Below are positions 11,729 through 22,284 of a stretch of 64,000 nucleotides of DNA, piece after piece. A model generated the notes under the pieces. That model had not been told where the DNA came from. It did not search any database and saw nothing but the letters and a program-made list of their open reading frames with translations. Location: the NCBI GenBank assembly GCA_020081605.1, contig JAHREC010000018.1:744001-808000 (forward strand), in the 5' to 3' direction. Position numbers and translations under genes: made by a program. The stretch is from Albifimbria verrucaria (Eukaryota; Ascomycota; Sordariomycetes; Hypocreales; Stachybotryaceae). Position 1 is the stretch's first letter. Each line of letters opens with the position of its first letter.

Positions 11729-13530
11729 TTATGCGTTACCAGCACTCGCATATCGTCTTTTGAAAGAGACCACCTGTGTTCGGCTCGGACTAATACTTTC
11801 TCCAGAAAACACGTTGGCTGGTCTGGCTGTTTGCGTGCCTGGAAAAGAGATATCGTAATCATTAAGAATGCTTGCCAACACGACTTTGATCTGAGCGGCT
11901 GCAAAAACCGCCCAGGACATCCGAAGCGTCCGTGGCCAAAAGCCAAGTTCTCGGGTCCAGTGCTCACGAAGGCGTGCTGATTACCATCGCTCAGGGATCG
12001 TAACTTTTTCTGATAAAAACGGAGCCCATCAAAGCAAGTTGGGTTGGAGTATATACTCGGATCGTTTGCAATTGAGTTTGTTGCCATACACACGAATGAA
12101 TTTGCCGCAAGTACGGTGCCATCCGATAGTTTGATGCTTTTCAGAACCTTGCGATTGAAGGAAACTAGGCCAGGGCGGCATCATTAGTAATTTTCATAAT
12201 ACTAGCTATGTGTTGCGGTTGAAAACTTACGTAGCCCTGGATGGTTCATACGCTGTGATTCCTTAAGAAAGCTATCCATGAGCACCAGTTCGTTAATACT
12301 AGCCAATGTCCACGGCGTTTGATTCAGTTCACGAGATATTTCCTCCCGCAACAAGCTAATATATTCCGGATAAGTGCACAGGTCAAGCAGAGCGTGCGTT
12401 GCAGCTACTGTGCTTGTGTGCACGGCAGCGAGTGTCAGAAACAGCAACTTGAGAACAAGTATCTGGGGATTTCTGTCATCGCCCACGGCAATATCTACCA
12501 TATATTGTAACATGTCGTTTTGTTTTGGGGCCTCGCCTGAAAAAGCTAGTCTCTGGGCGAACTCTTCTCCAAAGCAAGCAGAGGCTGTTTCTATATGCGA
12601 ATTAAGCCTTTCAGTAGATCTCAGCCATGGTGCGATTAAACCACGAATGAGACCTGGGTATTGTCGTAAAGTTGATGATACCTGCATGACATCCAGGGTA
12701 TAATTCATAATAGTTTCTAGCCATCGCTCACCTCGACTTCTGGGAGCCCCAACAAACACTCTGGACGTGATCGGGGCAATTATCTGAAGCATCGTATGGT
12801 AGGCCCCAAGCATATTGGAGATTGATCTCTGTTCAACTTGCGGTTCAGCCAGAAATCTGTCTCTTCATGCATCAGAGAGATCAAGTTTTCTTCTTATGTT
12901 AGTGATCTTATCACGCTGTGGAGTTGACAGCCATTTATGGTTAGCTTACTCAAGTTCTGGGTTAAATAAACTCTACAGACATCGTTCTGTAGATGACTAC
13001 TCAGAATAACATCAATCTTTGTGAAACTTCCCAAATGTCTCTAGGATATGGTCAACCTTCTGCCATCAGAGTCATGATGGATATCATTTCAAATACGAAC
13101 TTACCTCCGACATGGCTTTTCTTAAGCTGAGAGTGTCTTCGGGAGCTGACTGCAATTCCTTCAAGTATCTTGTACTAAGGACTATCCTTTCCATATCTGC
13201 TGTCTGAACTCGAAATTTATTCATATTATGCTTGAGTAGTGTCAAAGTGCAAGTCCTTTTTCTTTTCTTCAGCCGTAGAGTGCGGCTCACCTTCTGATAC
13301 CCTGTATCGATAATCAGGGCACCATTTTTCAAAAAGTTCTTCTTTGCCGTCGCGATACCCAACCATCCTTTACTGTTGCCTATCAAGGGTGTACTGTCCG
13401 GATTCCTTCTGCTGAGTACAGAACCAAGACAAATCACAATGCTGAGTAAGCCGAGGCATACATATAAAGCAGGGATTGTGATGGGCATGCTGAAGAAATC
13501 TCTAACTTGAGAAGCCATGAGGACCTGCAA
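11729..13530 (-). CDS. Cytochrome P450 (B)
   Basis: A second P450 of the same general type as P450 A. The N-terminal anchor, 'GYQK' and 'FRVQTADMERIVLSTRYLKE' occupy the first exons. The segment 'RHLGSFTKIDVILSSHLQND' follows an intron that ends in CCTAG. The I-helix reads 'AAVHTSTVAATHALLDL', ExxR reads KESQR, and the haem loop reads 'FGHGRFGCPGRF'. One base is missing in the A-run at 11903-11907, immediately after the haem cysteine; the next frame gives the expected C-terminus. A second slip lies near 12833-12839. The alternative start at 13518 would shorten the protein by four residues. With two related P450s flanking one reductase gene, stepwise oxidation of one intermediate is plausible; which P450 acts first is unknown. 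Confidence 0.88.
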
Positions 13531-14190
13531 TTGGGACTAAAGAGGGCTTTTTGGTGGAATAATATGAAATTTAAGATTTATATAACTAATCATGTGAGAT
13601 GCTTAGCAACCACAGGACAGACTTCTCTGTACTTGTATTGCATGGCAAGACTTCAAAATGTGGTGCAGCCAACACCTACCATAACAAAAGAGGGGTTGTC
13701 TGTTATCACCTGTAGGAGTCTAGAAAGGGATGCATTCATGTTTCAGCATTGGAAGATATTTGGGGGCCGCATAGCCGCATATATGTGCGCCCACTCATTT
13801 CCTGATGCAAGCCTTCTAATGAGGAAGGATGTGCATGCAACAAGGCAATCCCCGTCATCTGAACGGGTCTAATTCTCAGCCGTCTGCGACTCTATGTTAG
13901 TTTGCATGTTGGTTTGTGTTGCATTTGTGACTTTGTGTTGGCCGGTTTTCCTGCATACGGAAACAGTAAAGCCATACTGATAAACGTATGTGCGTTGCCA
14001 GTAGCCAGTGGCAAAGCATTAACAAGACATAAGGCATATCACACACACTTGCTGTGCTGGCTTTAGCAGCGATCTCCGATTAAAAATCAGCGGCGCTTGG
14101 CCTTCTTAAGCTTATCAACATAGTGACTTATCATTAGCTTTATGCTCCACAGCACCAGTCCATATTCTTGCTAACTTGTCTTCATTTGCC

Positions 14191-15545
14191 ATGTTCGGCA
14201 CACTTAGGCAAGTCGGATCTGATGATGCTCCATGTTTTATTGGCATGACCTCCCCATTTGAAAAGAAACGGCAAGGCAAGCTCGTCCAAATTGCATGCGT
14301 CCCTTGTCGTAATAGCAAGGTATGCTTTCGTCAATTCTACTGTTTGTCAGGATACCGAAATTAGACTAACAGTGGCTGCTGGAGAACAGCTCAAATGCAC
14401 TGGCGAGCCAGATGGTTGCCAAAGGTGTTTAGGTAGAGCTCAATTGTGCACATACCCAGGCCCGCCAGGCTTTCGATTTCGGAAGGAAAACTCCCTGAAC
14501 CAAAGCAAGCCCAGCCTGAGGGTAGCAACAAGTCACTTGAGAGCTCAGAGGGTCCAGATGATGGGAACAAAGGGCTCGATGAACATAATATCACAGATAT
14601 GGATCTGTTCATTCCCGAATTCCTCGAGGAAACTTTGTTGCCTGCTACAGAAGATCCGGTAGTCGAAGAGGAGGGGCTTGGCAGTTCCAGACATGCCCAT
14701 CTCAAGAGACCGACGCCAATTTCTTTCTCAATTCGGACTTCACTTTAACTTCTGTCAACAAATTATCAACTGCACCGTCTGGCTCAGTGCCTAGTCCTTT
14801 TCCTATAACGAGTGATTTCTCTAGTGGAATTCAATCGATAGACGAGTCGCCGCTATCAGCGAAAGATGCGCAACAGTGCTCTTGCAGTGTCAAAATCGTT
14901 GAGATCTTTGAGATTGTGGAACTCGAGCTTGTATGGCTACTTCGTGAACAATCTAAAATGGAATATGGTACTCTTCAGACGCAAATGAGAGCTCTTACGG
15001 AATGTGAGAAACTTGTCAATTGCTCTCTTTGCTCGCAGAAATCTCCATACATCTTGCTAGTCTTGTCGGTGTGCGATAAGATCATGGGGAGTTTGGAGGC
15101 ACTCTGCTCGAGTACTTTAGCCCATGTCGAAACGTCTGAGACGATAGCTATTCCAGGAGTCAGGGCGGAGCCATTACGTCCAGAGGCTAGCCGTTCGCCA
15201 ATCTCGAGCCGCCATCAGACCCTAGGCCCGATAACCAACACCTCTGGGGACTTTAGAGCCACCACCGTTGATGACATGACAAGGTCTGCAAATAACATGC
15301 AGGGTTCAACCACCTCAAGCCAAGCAATATACGCGCGATTCAAGTTCGGAAAATCTCATCTTGATGTGGAGGATGAGCTACAAGTGTTTCAAAGCTTGCT
15401 TATGACACGTATCGACAAGCTCCAGCGTTTGGCCCATATGATGGAGAAGGTGATTTACGACCAAAATTGGTCAACGCACGCAGAAATATGCCAGACACTA
15501 CATTATAGACTGGAAAACCTTGTATTAGCTATCCGAAAGAGATAA
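14191..15545 (+). CDS. Zn2Cys6 transcription factor, AflR-like
   Basis: A binuclear zinc-cluster DNA-binding protein. The first two cysteines ('ACVPCRNSK') end exon 1. An intron at 14320-14389 is followed by 'LKCTGEPDGCQRC' and 'LCTYPGPPGFR', giving the full CX2CX6C...CX2CX6C pattern. The C-terminal half has the 'CEKLVNC-SLC' and 'LLVLSVCDKIMGSLEAL' arrangement known from AflR-type cluster regulators. Bases appear missing in the A-run at 14487-14490 and the G-run at 14673-14676; between and after them the frame stays open. The ATG at 14245 is an alternative start. Its place inside the diterpenoid cluster makes it the obvious candidate pathway-specific activator. Its binding site could not be identified by eye. 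Confidence 0.85.
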
Positions 15546-15687
15546 AAATCCGGTATAGATTTATTTAATAGAAAGTGCTACGTAGTATATGCTCCATCTT
15601 GCACCTCATCCAACTCGTTAATCCGTACTTAAAACACAAGCCGCTGTGAATGTGAAACAAGTAAGAAGCGCCCCGTGTTTTCTTCCC

Positions 15688-16974
15688 CTAGTTATTTCCT
15701 CGTGGCTTAGTGTTGCTTCCATGTGCCTTGTCTTCAACATCGATAGCATACTGCCGTGTGTGTCGGATGTATGGGCTTGAGTCCTTTCTACTAGGGCCTG
15801 ATTCAATGGTGCAACTGGTTTCCACTCTAGCGCTATTCGGGACTATTTCAGTTTCATTCCTGGTAATATATTGGCGCTGTGATTGAGGCTGCAACTCCAG
15901 GTCGTAATAGTCTGAAGGACTTGGTTTTCCTGATGCCAAGGATTCTTCTCGTTGTGTCCACTGTCTGATGCTCAAAAGTCTTACCAATGATGAGGCAGCA
16001 GTGGAGATATATAAGAAATCCATCTTAGTGAATGTGCGGAGAGTTGGCACGCAACCAAGTATAATGACGAGGCACTGCTCAAGGCCGGACCATAAAATGA
16101 TGAGACTTGTTTTATACTGGATATCCTCCTTGTTGTTACCAGCTCGACCAGTGGACAGCTTTACTTGTATAGTTTTCATAATAGATAGGGTCATCGTAAC
16201 TAAGGATAACGCCATCAAGATTGCTAGTCCGACCTTCCGACGGAAAGGCATATTCAGCCGGAAGATTATAGTGACAGGCAATAATACGTAAAGCAGGTCC
16301 GACAGTGTAAGCAGTGCTTCATACAGCGTCAGCATGTGGACAAAACTTATGACCTCCTCGAAACCAAGTTCCTACCTTGGATGAGATATACAATGTTTCC
16401 AGATACAGTTGCTGGCCTTCTTCGAGCTGGAATGAAAGGGTCCCAAAGCCCCTGAATCGGATCTGCTTGCGTCCACAGTATTGGTATGAATGCCACAATT
16501 AGCGTCGTTTGAATGGTTGTGTAGATTATAAGAAACCATTTAAACCACGCCCTGGTACCAAAAGACGTATGAGCAGCAACGCTGCTGATATTCGAGCCAT
16601 CGCGGATGCGGCCATGTTCGGTACGACAACAATGTAATTCCATTTCTGTATGTTCTTGAGCTGTGGATCGTACATGAGATCTTTGTCGTGCTTTCCGAGA
16701 CCCCAATCGAATGCAACTGTATAGCAGGCTTGACAGCCCATTTGAATCGCCTGCGAGGTCATGTTAGCCTTAAAACCATGTGAGTAAAGACTAGATCTCA
16801 CCAATGCTACAAGCATGGTCCAATCATCCGCCCCAAACATGCGTGTCTTGACCCGGACAAAGCACCGTAAGACTACGGCTATCAGTGCAAGCCCTAACAT
16901 TGTCCATGTGACCCCATAATTAGTGGTCCTCGACCCGGGTTCTCGGGATTCTCAGGCGCAGGGAAGTGCTGCAT
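15688..16974 (-). CDS. Fungal rhodopsin-domain integral membrane protein
   Basis: A seven-helix membrane protein of the fungal rhodopsin-domain family. The N-terminus carries the typical 'RVKTRMFGADDWTMLVAL' loop. It is followed by 'GLGKHD', 'ASAMARISAALLLIRL', 'WTQADPIQGLWDP' and 'DLLYVLLPVTIIFRLNMPFR', and a hydrophilic tail of about 100 aa. Introns lie near 16742-16800 and 16320-16375. Missing bases are inferred in the C-run at 16912-16915, which otherwise separates the start at 16974 from the body, and the A-run at 16560-16563. No enzymatic function is known for the family. It is embedded in the cluster between the regulator and the SnoaL-like gene. Related proteins often occur beside fungal biosynthetic genes, but a role here is unproven. 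Confidence 0.8.
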
Positions 16975-17689
16975 GTTTGCTGAATGAATGATGATAGGCA
17001 CGCTCGTAACAGCTCACGACAAATGGAAGAGATAAAGCACTTGGTTGCTCATAATAAAGTCACTGGCAATCCTTGTTGTTATATGTAAGACAAAGCCTTG
17101 ACCACTTGTGCATATACTGCCTTAATCTGGACAACGCACGTTCCTTGGGCTCTCTGGCTTGGAAAATGCAATGGGCTCAGGTCTACTACGGTTGCGAAGA
17201 AAGATCCACACATCCGTTCGTTCATTGTCTCCCAAATCTTACGTAACTCTCTACAAGCCTGTATGAAACAGAAGTTGCACACAATCGGTGGGACAAGGGT
17301 ACATCGATGGCAGTTGTGAATGTGTTAGGGAGACGACACGGGCGGAATCTTGCGGCCCCGCTCAAGTTGCGTGTGTTACATCGTTTCGGAGCTTTTTTCT
17401 AGAAAGAGCCTTCCGATGTAGGTAGGCAACCTGCCACATCTGGATTTGCATGGACCAATCACATATGAGCGGGCTAGCGGGTGAGGTCAAGGATTGCGAG
17501 ATCTCCGAAGATGGCCATTTTGGTTCACAACGATAGGCGGCCAAGAAGTGCACCATCATAGTGTATGAGAGAATTAGCGATACACATGCTAACCTTCTCT
17601 TTACTCCAACTTCGCCATTTCACTACTGAGCGCCTATCTTAACCGATGTGGTTTCCATTAGGCTGACAATATTAAGGAATTTAAGCGAA
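16975..17689. other. Intergenic region, no gene seen
   Basis: About 715 bases between the membrane protein start and the 3' end of the SnoaL-like gene. Several short open frames on both strands have no family features and overlap each other. I treat the stretch as promoter plus 3' flank. Confidence 0.4.
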
Positions 17690-18196
17690 TTATTCAGATG
17701 AGGCACAGCCAGGGGCGTAAGGGAAACGCTCGAAATAGCTAAGGAGGTAAGCTGTTTCCTGGTGGTCCAAGTATTCCCTCAGCTCGGTCAGCTTTCCATT
17801 CGCTGCCCGGAAGGCAATAACAGCAGTTTGGAGATATAGCAATGTGCCTGGTCCCTCTCCTCTACCAATACCTTCCATGATCACCATATCCCCTTCGGCG
17901 GCAAGATGGGTAATTGTCAAGTTAAAATGGTCAAACGAGCCCATGAATTCCGGAAAGCCTGCGAATCTTTGTGAGACTGGGCGTGTGCCTGCCGCGCTAG
18001 TGCGAGCGGGTGATCCGTTGATCCAATAGGGCGCAGATGGTGAGGCGAATAAATCCAACAGCTTTTCGTATTGCCCTGTGTTGATAAGGGAGACATACGT
18101 CTGGACCAACTCTCGGTTCGTCTTCTCATTGTGAGCATTGATGGCTTGCAGCTGGCACAGGCTGAAGAAGCCATAAATGAGGTTTTGCAGACGCAT
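17690..18196 (-). CDS. SnoaL/NTF2-like small protein
   Basis: A single-exon protein of 168 aa with no frame disturbance. A hydrophobic N-terminus (MRLQNLIYGFFSLCQLQ) looks like a signal peptide or anchor. The body has the alpha-plus-beta cone-fold pattern of SnoaL/NTF2-like proteins: 'TYVSLINTGQYEKLLDLFA' at the start, then 'MGSFDHFNLTITHLAAEGDM', 'IMEGIGRGEG' and a closing 'REYLDHQETAYLL' strand. Family members include small cyclases, isomerases and dehydratases of secondary metabolism, as well as proteins with no known reaction. The ATG at 18196 was chosen because it begins the hydrophobic leader; the frame continues upstream to 18361. Its setting suggests a tailoring step, but no catalytic residue can be assigned with confidence. 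Confidence 0.65.
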   Translation of the reverse strand: MRLQNLIYGFFSLCQLQAINAHNEKTNRELVQTYVSLINTGQYEKLLDLFASPSAPYWINGSPARTSAAGTRPVSQRFAGFPEFMGSFDHFNLTITHLAAEGDMVIMEGIGRGEGPGTLLYLQTAVIAFRAANGKLTELREYLDHQETAYLLSYFERFPYAPGCASSE

Positions 18197-18690
18197 TCTC
18201 GTGAGTAAGGTTCTGATCGAAGTAAGTATGATGCGCGTGAAATTTGGGCAATAATTGCTATCGCTAGCTTGAGAATTAAGACGAAAGTCACTAAACTCAG
18301 GAATAGGAAGTTGAATAGCTGCCCAGCGTTTATAGCCATAACAGCTGGTCGCATGGACCAAACCTACACTAATTATCTTCTAAGTTAATTATGCTCCCTC
18401 ATACAATCAGTCAGGCTACAAGTCATGTTGGTAGTCCCACTTCAGGATGCCGCAGCCAATCTTCAACAGCTTGCATAAAGGATTTTACCTATTCAAGACA
18501 TGAAATATGCAGATCATGATGACGTGAGACGGCTAACTTTTCGAGTGCAATTTCTGTATCTGGCCTCCGAAGACTTTTTCGGAATGCCAGTCCAGACTTT
18601 TACCCAAGATAATCGTAAGAATTTGCTCCTAGCGGTGTGTTCTATGACTGCAGTTTTTCATTTTGTCTTAAACCTAGAGCCTTAGGAAAA

Positions 18691-19660
18691 ATGGCCAATG
18701 AAACTTCCACTGACCATGATCTACATGGGAAGCCTCAAATGGCATCTAGGACGAAGAAAAGCTTGCTGGTGATCGGTGCAACAGGAAACCAGGGCAGGGG
18801 GTCATACATCACTGTTCTTGCGCAGGGTTCTCTCCGTCTGCGTTTGTTCGCAATCCTAAGTCGCCTGGTGCGAAAACTCTTCAATCTCGCTACTCTGTGC
18901 CGTTAATCCAGGGAGACCTGGATGACCAAATCTCGCTCTGCCGTGCTATGAATGGGATGCAATTTGTTTTCTTCATTATCCCTCGGTCACCACGGAAGTC
19001 GAATGTCGAAGAGCACAAAATATCATTACAGCAGCTCGAAATTCCAAATCTCCATCCACGATCATCTATTCAAGCGCTTTGTGGACTGGAGACCATGAAA
19101 ACTTTCCCAACTGGAGTCCTGACCATCCAATGTACCATTACTGGACTAGTAAACACAATATTGAACTTCTGGTTCGAAATTCTGGGTTGCAGAGTTGGAT
19201 CATCATTCGACCAGGCATGTTTCTACAGGATTTTATCCCTCCTATCTCTTCACGCCTCTTTCCTAGATTGGACAGTGAGAATGTTCTTAGAGTGGGATTT
19301 GAACCCGAAACTAGCCTTGACGTAGTTGATGCGTCAGATGTTGGCAAGCTTGTGGCCGCAGCATTGTTGCATCCCCAGCTGTACTCTAGCAAGGCCCTAG
19401 CCTTGGCCCTGCCGCCCATGAACATTGGCGAAATCGCTGCAGCTATGTCAGGAATAGATGCAACTCCGGTCAAAGTGGAATATGTAGATATTGGCGAGCT
19501 AGAAGCCGAATTAGGTAAGAGGCTTGTCTGTTCCCAACATCTTTTCAACTACTTAGGATCTTATACGGGAGCGCAAGATTGCGGGCGGACCCTGGGACTC
19601 AATTCGGCCAGGGAGTTTTTTAGGCTCCATTATGTTAACTGTCTCGCTCCTGAGAAGTGA
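18691..19660 (+). CDS. NmrA-like NAD(P)-binding protein
   Basis: A Rossmann protein of the NmrA/atypical SDR type, about 320 aa when read through. The cofactor loop 'LLVIGATGNQGRG' is followed by 'GDLDDQISLCRAMNGMQFVF', an 'IIYSSALW'-type strand, 'MYHYWTSKHNIELLVRNSGL', 'IIRPGMFLQDF' and 'VVDASDVGKLVAAAL'. The order matches the family. The frame slips at the G-run 18797-18801 and at the A-run 19017-19020, each consistent with one lost base. No intron is needed. Related proteins serve either as redox sensors binding NADP or as reductases; the substrate is unknown. It precedes P450 C on the same strand by about 245 bases, so the two may share regulation. Confidence 0.75.
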
Positions 19661-19905
19661 CTCGTATTATCTTTACAAAAGCTTTCAAATAAGAGAGGGG
19701 AAGGAGAGACAAAATAGCAAGTAATTCGGTGTCATAGACATGAACTTGTGAACTCACGTGGACTGCTCTTGTGCAATGTAACGCACCAACGCCCAGTCTG
19801 CAATTTCTTGGATTTATTAAGGCGCCAACACCCCGCATTTCAGGGCAGCAAATTTCTAGCCGTTCAAGTTCGTGTCACACGCTCCATACACACCATACTG
19901 TTCGA

Positions 19906-21718
19906 ATGAGCTTGCTAGTCAATATGGCTTTTCTTTACTTTTTTGCTTGGTCAACATTATCTGTAGTTGCCACCTGGTTAATGACTTTCCTTTGGCGAGG
20001 AGCTTTGATTCGCTGGAGGTTTACAAAATTGCAGGCCCATGGATTTGTGAGTGCTATATGCCGTCTATTTGCAAGAAACCAGATATCTCATTAAATCACA
20101 AGCCCGTTCCGCAGCCTTATTCAACTCTGTTCGGTCACCTTCTCCTAATGAGAAGCTTGCGTACAGGGTTACCTTCTGACTCCCACAGCATGTACAGCAA
20201 TATCAAATTGATCCGGCAATGGAGAAGTTATTTTCCTACAGCTACGGATTGTCCCCAGTAATATACCTAGATTTGTGGCCGCTCATGACTGTACCATTTG
20301 TTATGGTAGTGTCTCCAGAGCTCTGCTCACAGCTTACGCAAGAGACACCCCAGCCTAGGCATCCAATTTTCATATGGGCGCAATGGCCCTTGACAAAAGG
20401 CCTAGATCTTTTATCCATGAGCAAATCCGATCATAAGAAATGGAGATCAAGGTTAAATCCTGGTTTCTCTTCGAAAAGCCTCAGTAGTCAAATTCGTGCA
20501 TTGGTTGAGGAAGTAGCCATCTTCACCAACATTGTTAAAAGCCAGGCAAGCCGCGATGGAACTTGGGGTGATATGTTCACTCTTTACCCTAGGGTAGTCG
20601 CCTTGACGTTTGATGTCATAATCAGAATCTCGACGTAAGTTTGCTGAATCTATCGCAAGCATGTCCACTAGTTAAGCAGTCTAGCGGTCTTCGGGTACAT
20701 GAGCAAACTAAAGGTCCAGGACCTTTGCTCACAGCTCTAAAGGGTCTAATTGCATGTTGCAAGCTAGGAAGTACTTACAATAAGCTACAACGGATGACAC
20801 CCAACTTTCAGCGTCGAATTTTGCACCATGATCTAACCATCCGGAAAATACTCCAGCCACAGATATTGTCACGCCTAACTAATAATTCATACTCCAGCCA
20901 CACGACTACGATTGATATAGCTGTACAGGACTTCAAGAACACGGAAAATGAGTCAGATTCAAGTTTTATAGATATCATGATTTCGAATCTAAAGCTGTTT
21001 CTCTTTGCAGGACACGACACAACCGCGCAAACTCTGTAAGACGCTCAGGCTTCTGTGAGACACCATGACTGACATCTCAAGGTGTTGGGTCTTATACGAG
21101 ATTCACAAGTATTCTCATGTTATGGATAAACTACGAGCAGAACATGAAAGCATCTTGGGCAAAGATCCCGCACTCACCAAACACACCCTCATCCAATCTC
21201 CTCATGTGTTGAATGAGTTGAAATACACTTCAGCTGTTATCAAAGAAGCTCTTAGACTGCACACACCTGCTGGGACCTTACGCCGGGGTGTCCCTGGATT
21301 TGCCTTGGTCTTAAATGGTAGACGATACCCTGTGTTTAACTCAGTTGTTCAAACTGTCCCGGCAGTGATCCACACACACCCCGAATTATGGCCACAAGCG
21401 ACAGAATTTATGCCGGAGCGGTTTCTAGAATCTCAGGGTCAACTCCGCCCGATTAAGAACGCCTGGCGACCCTTCGAGATAGGATCGACTCGATGCATTG
21501 GTGAAGAGCTTGCTATGATGGAAATGAAATTGGCATTAGTCTTTACCGTGCGCGAGATCGAATTTGACTTCAATTGTCAGCAACAGAGTGAGGGATCGGC
21601 TTCGGAAAGTGTTTCAAATACAAGTATGGTAAACGGTGAGCATGTGTACCGTGTTGGACAAGGTATGGGTCTTATAAAAGATAATCTTCCAGTCAGGGTA
21701 AGGTTGCGAAATATTTAG
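19906..21718 (+). CDS. Cytochrome P450 (C)
   Basis: A third P450, of a different group from A and B. An N-terminal anchor (MAFLYFFAWSTLSVVATWL) is followed by a proline-rich hinge after an intron at 20047-20102. The I-helix reads 'LFLFAGHDTTAQTL', ExxR reads 'KEALRLH', and the haem loop reads 'RPFEIGSTRCIGEELA'. Further introns lie near 20635-20682 and 21037-21081. The frame slips by one base near 20183-20189. The AGHDTT threonine pair and the 'AWRPFEIG' loop resemble P450s of polyketide and isoprenoid pathways. It follows the NmrA-like gene co-directionally at the right end of the cluster. Whether it belongs to the diterpenoid pathway or to a neighbouring small unit cannot be decided from sequence alone. 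Confidence 0.88.
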
Positions 21719-22284
21719 GAATGGTAATTACCTATGCGTGGAAGGCATAATGCATTCGACCCAGGGCATACTCAGGATAAGATAAGCAAATACAACATGC
21801 CTTCCTATTGAGTAGTATCACATCAATAACTCTATTGGGTTGCCATGATTATAATAAATATAGTATCATTACCGTCTGTCATTTAATGGTTATTTTCAAC
21901 TCGATCTTTGTGAATGAGACTTTTATGTCTCTTAGTCATAAGATTTCCTCAACTGAGCAAGGCAGAAGAGATTCGGAGACATCTGATAAGACCTGGCATT
22001 GTTCTTCGCTTGTAGCTAAAAACTCGCCTCTGAAGGTCTTCATACCCCTTCAGTGCGCTAACATAGCTGATCGAGGTCAAGATTTACTACAAGACTGGCT
22101 TTTTAATAGTCTCTGGTCGTGTTAGGATAGTATCCATATTTCAAGTATATTTCGTCAAATGTTATCTACTTCTGACAGCTGTTTTCAAAAATACATTTTT
22201 TTCGTTGACGAGCCCATTGTGTAAATCAAAAGGGGTGTCTCAGATTTAGAGACACCAGCTATCCCAGCTCCAGACCAACTGCCT
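21719..22284. other. Convergent intergenic region
   Basis: About 565 bases between the 3' ends of P450 C (+) and the repeat protein gene (-). No gene-like frame or structural RNA was seen. It is a natural candidate for the right border of the diterpenoid cluster. Confidence 0.4.
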
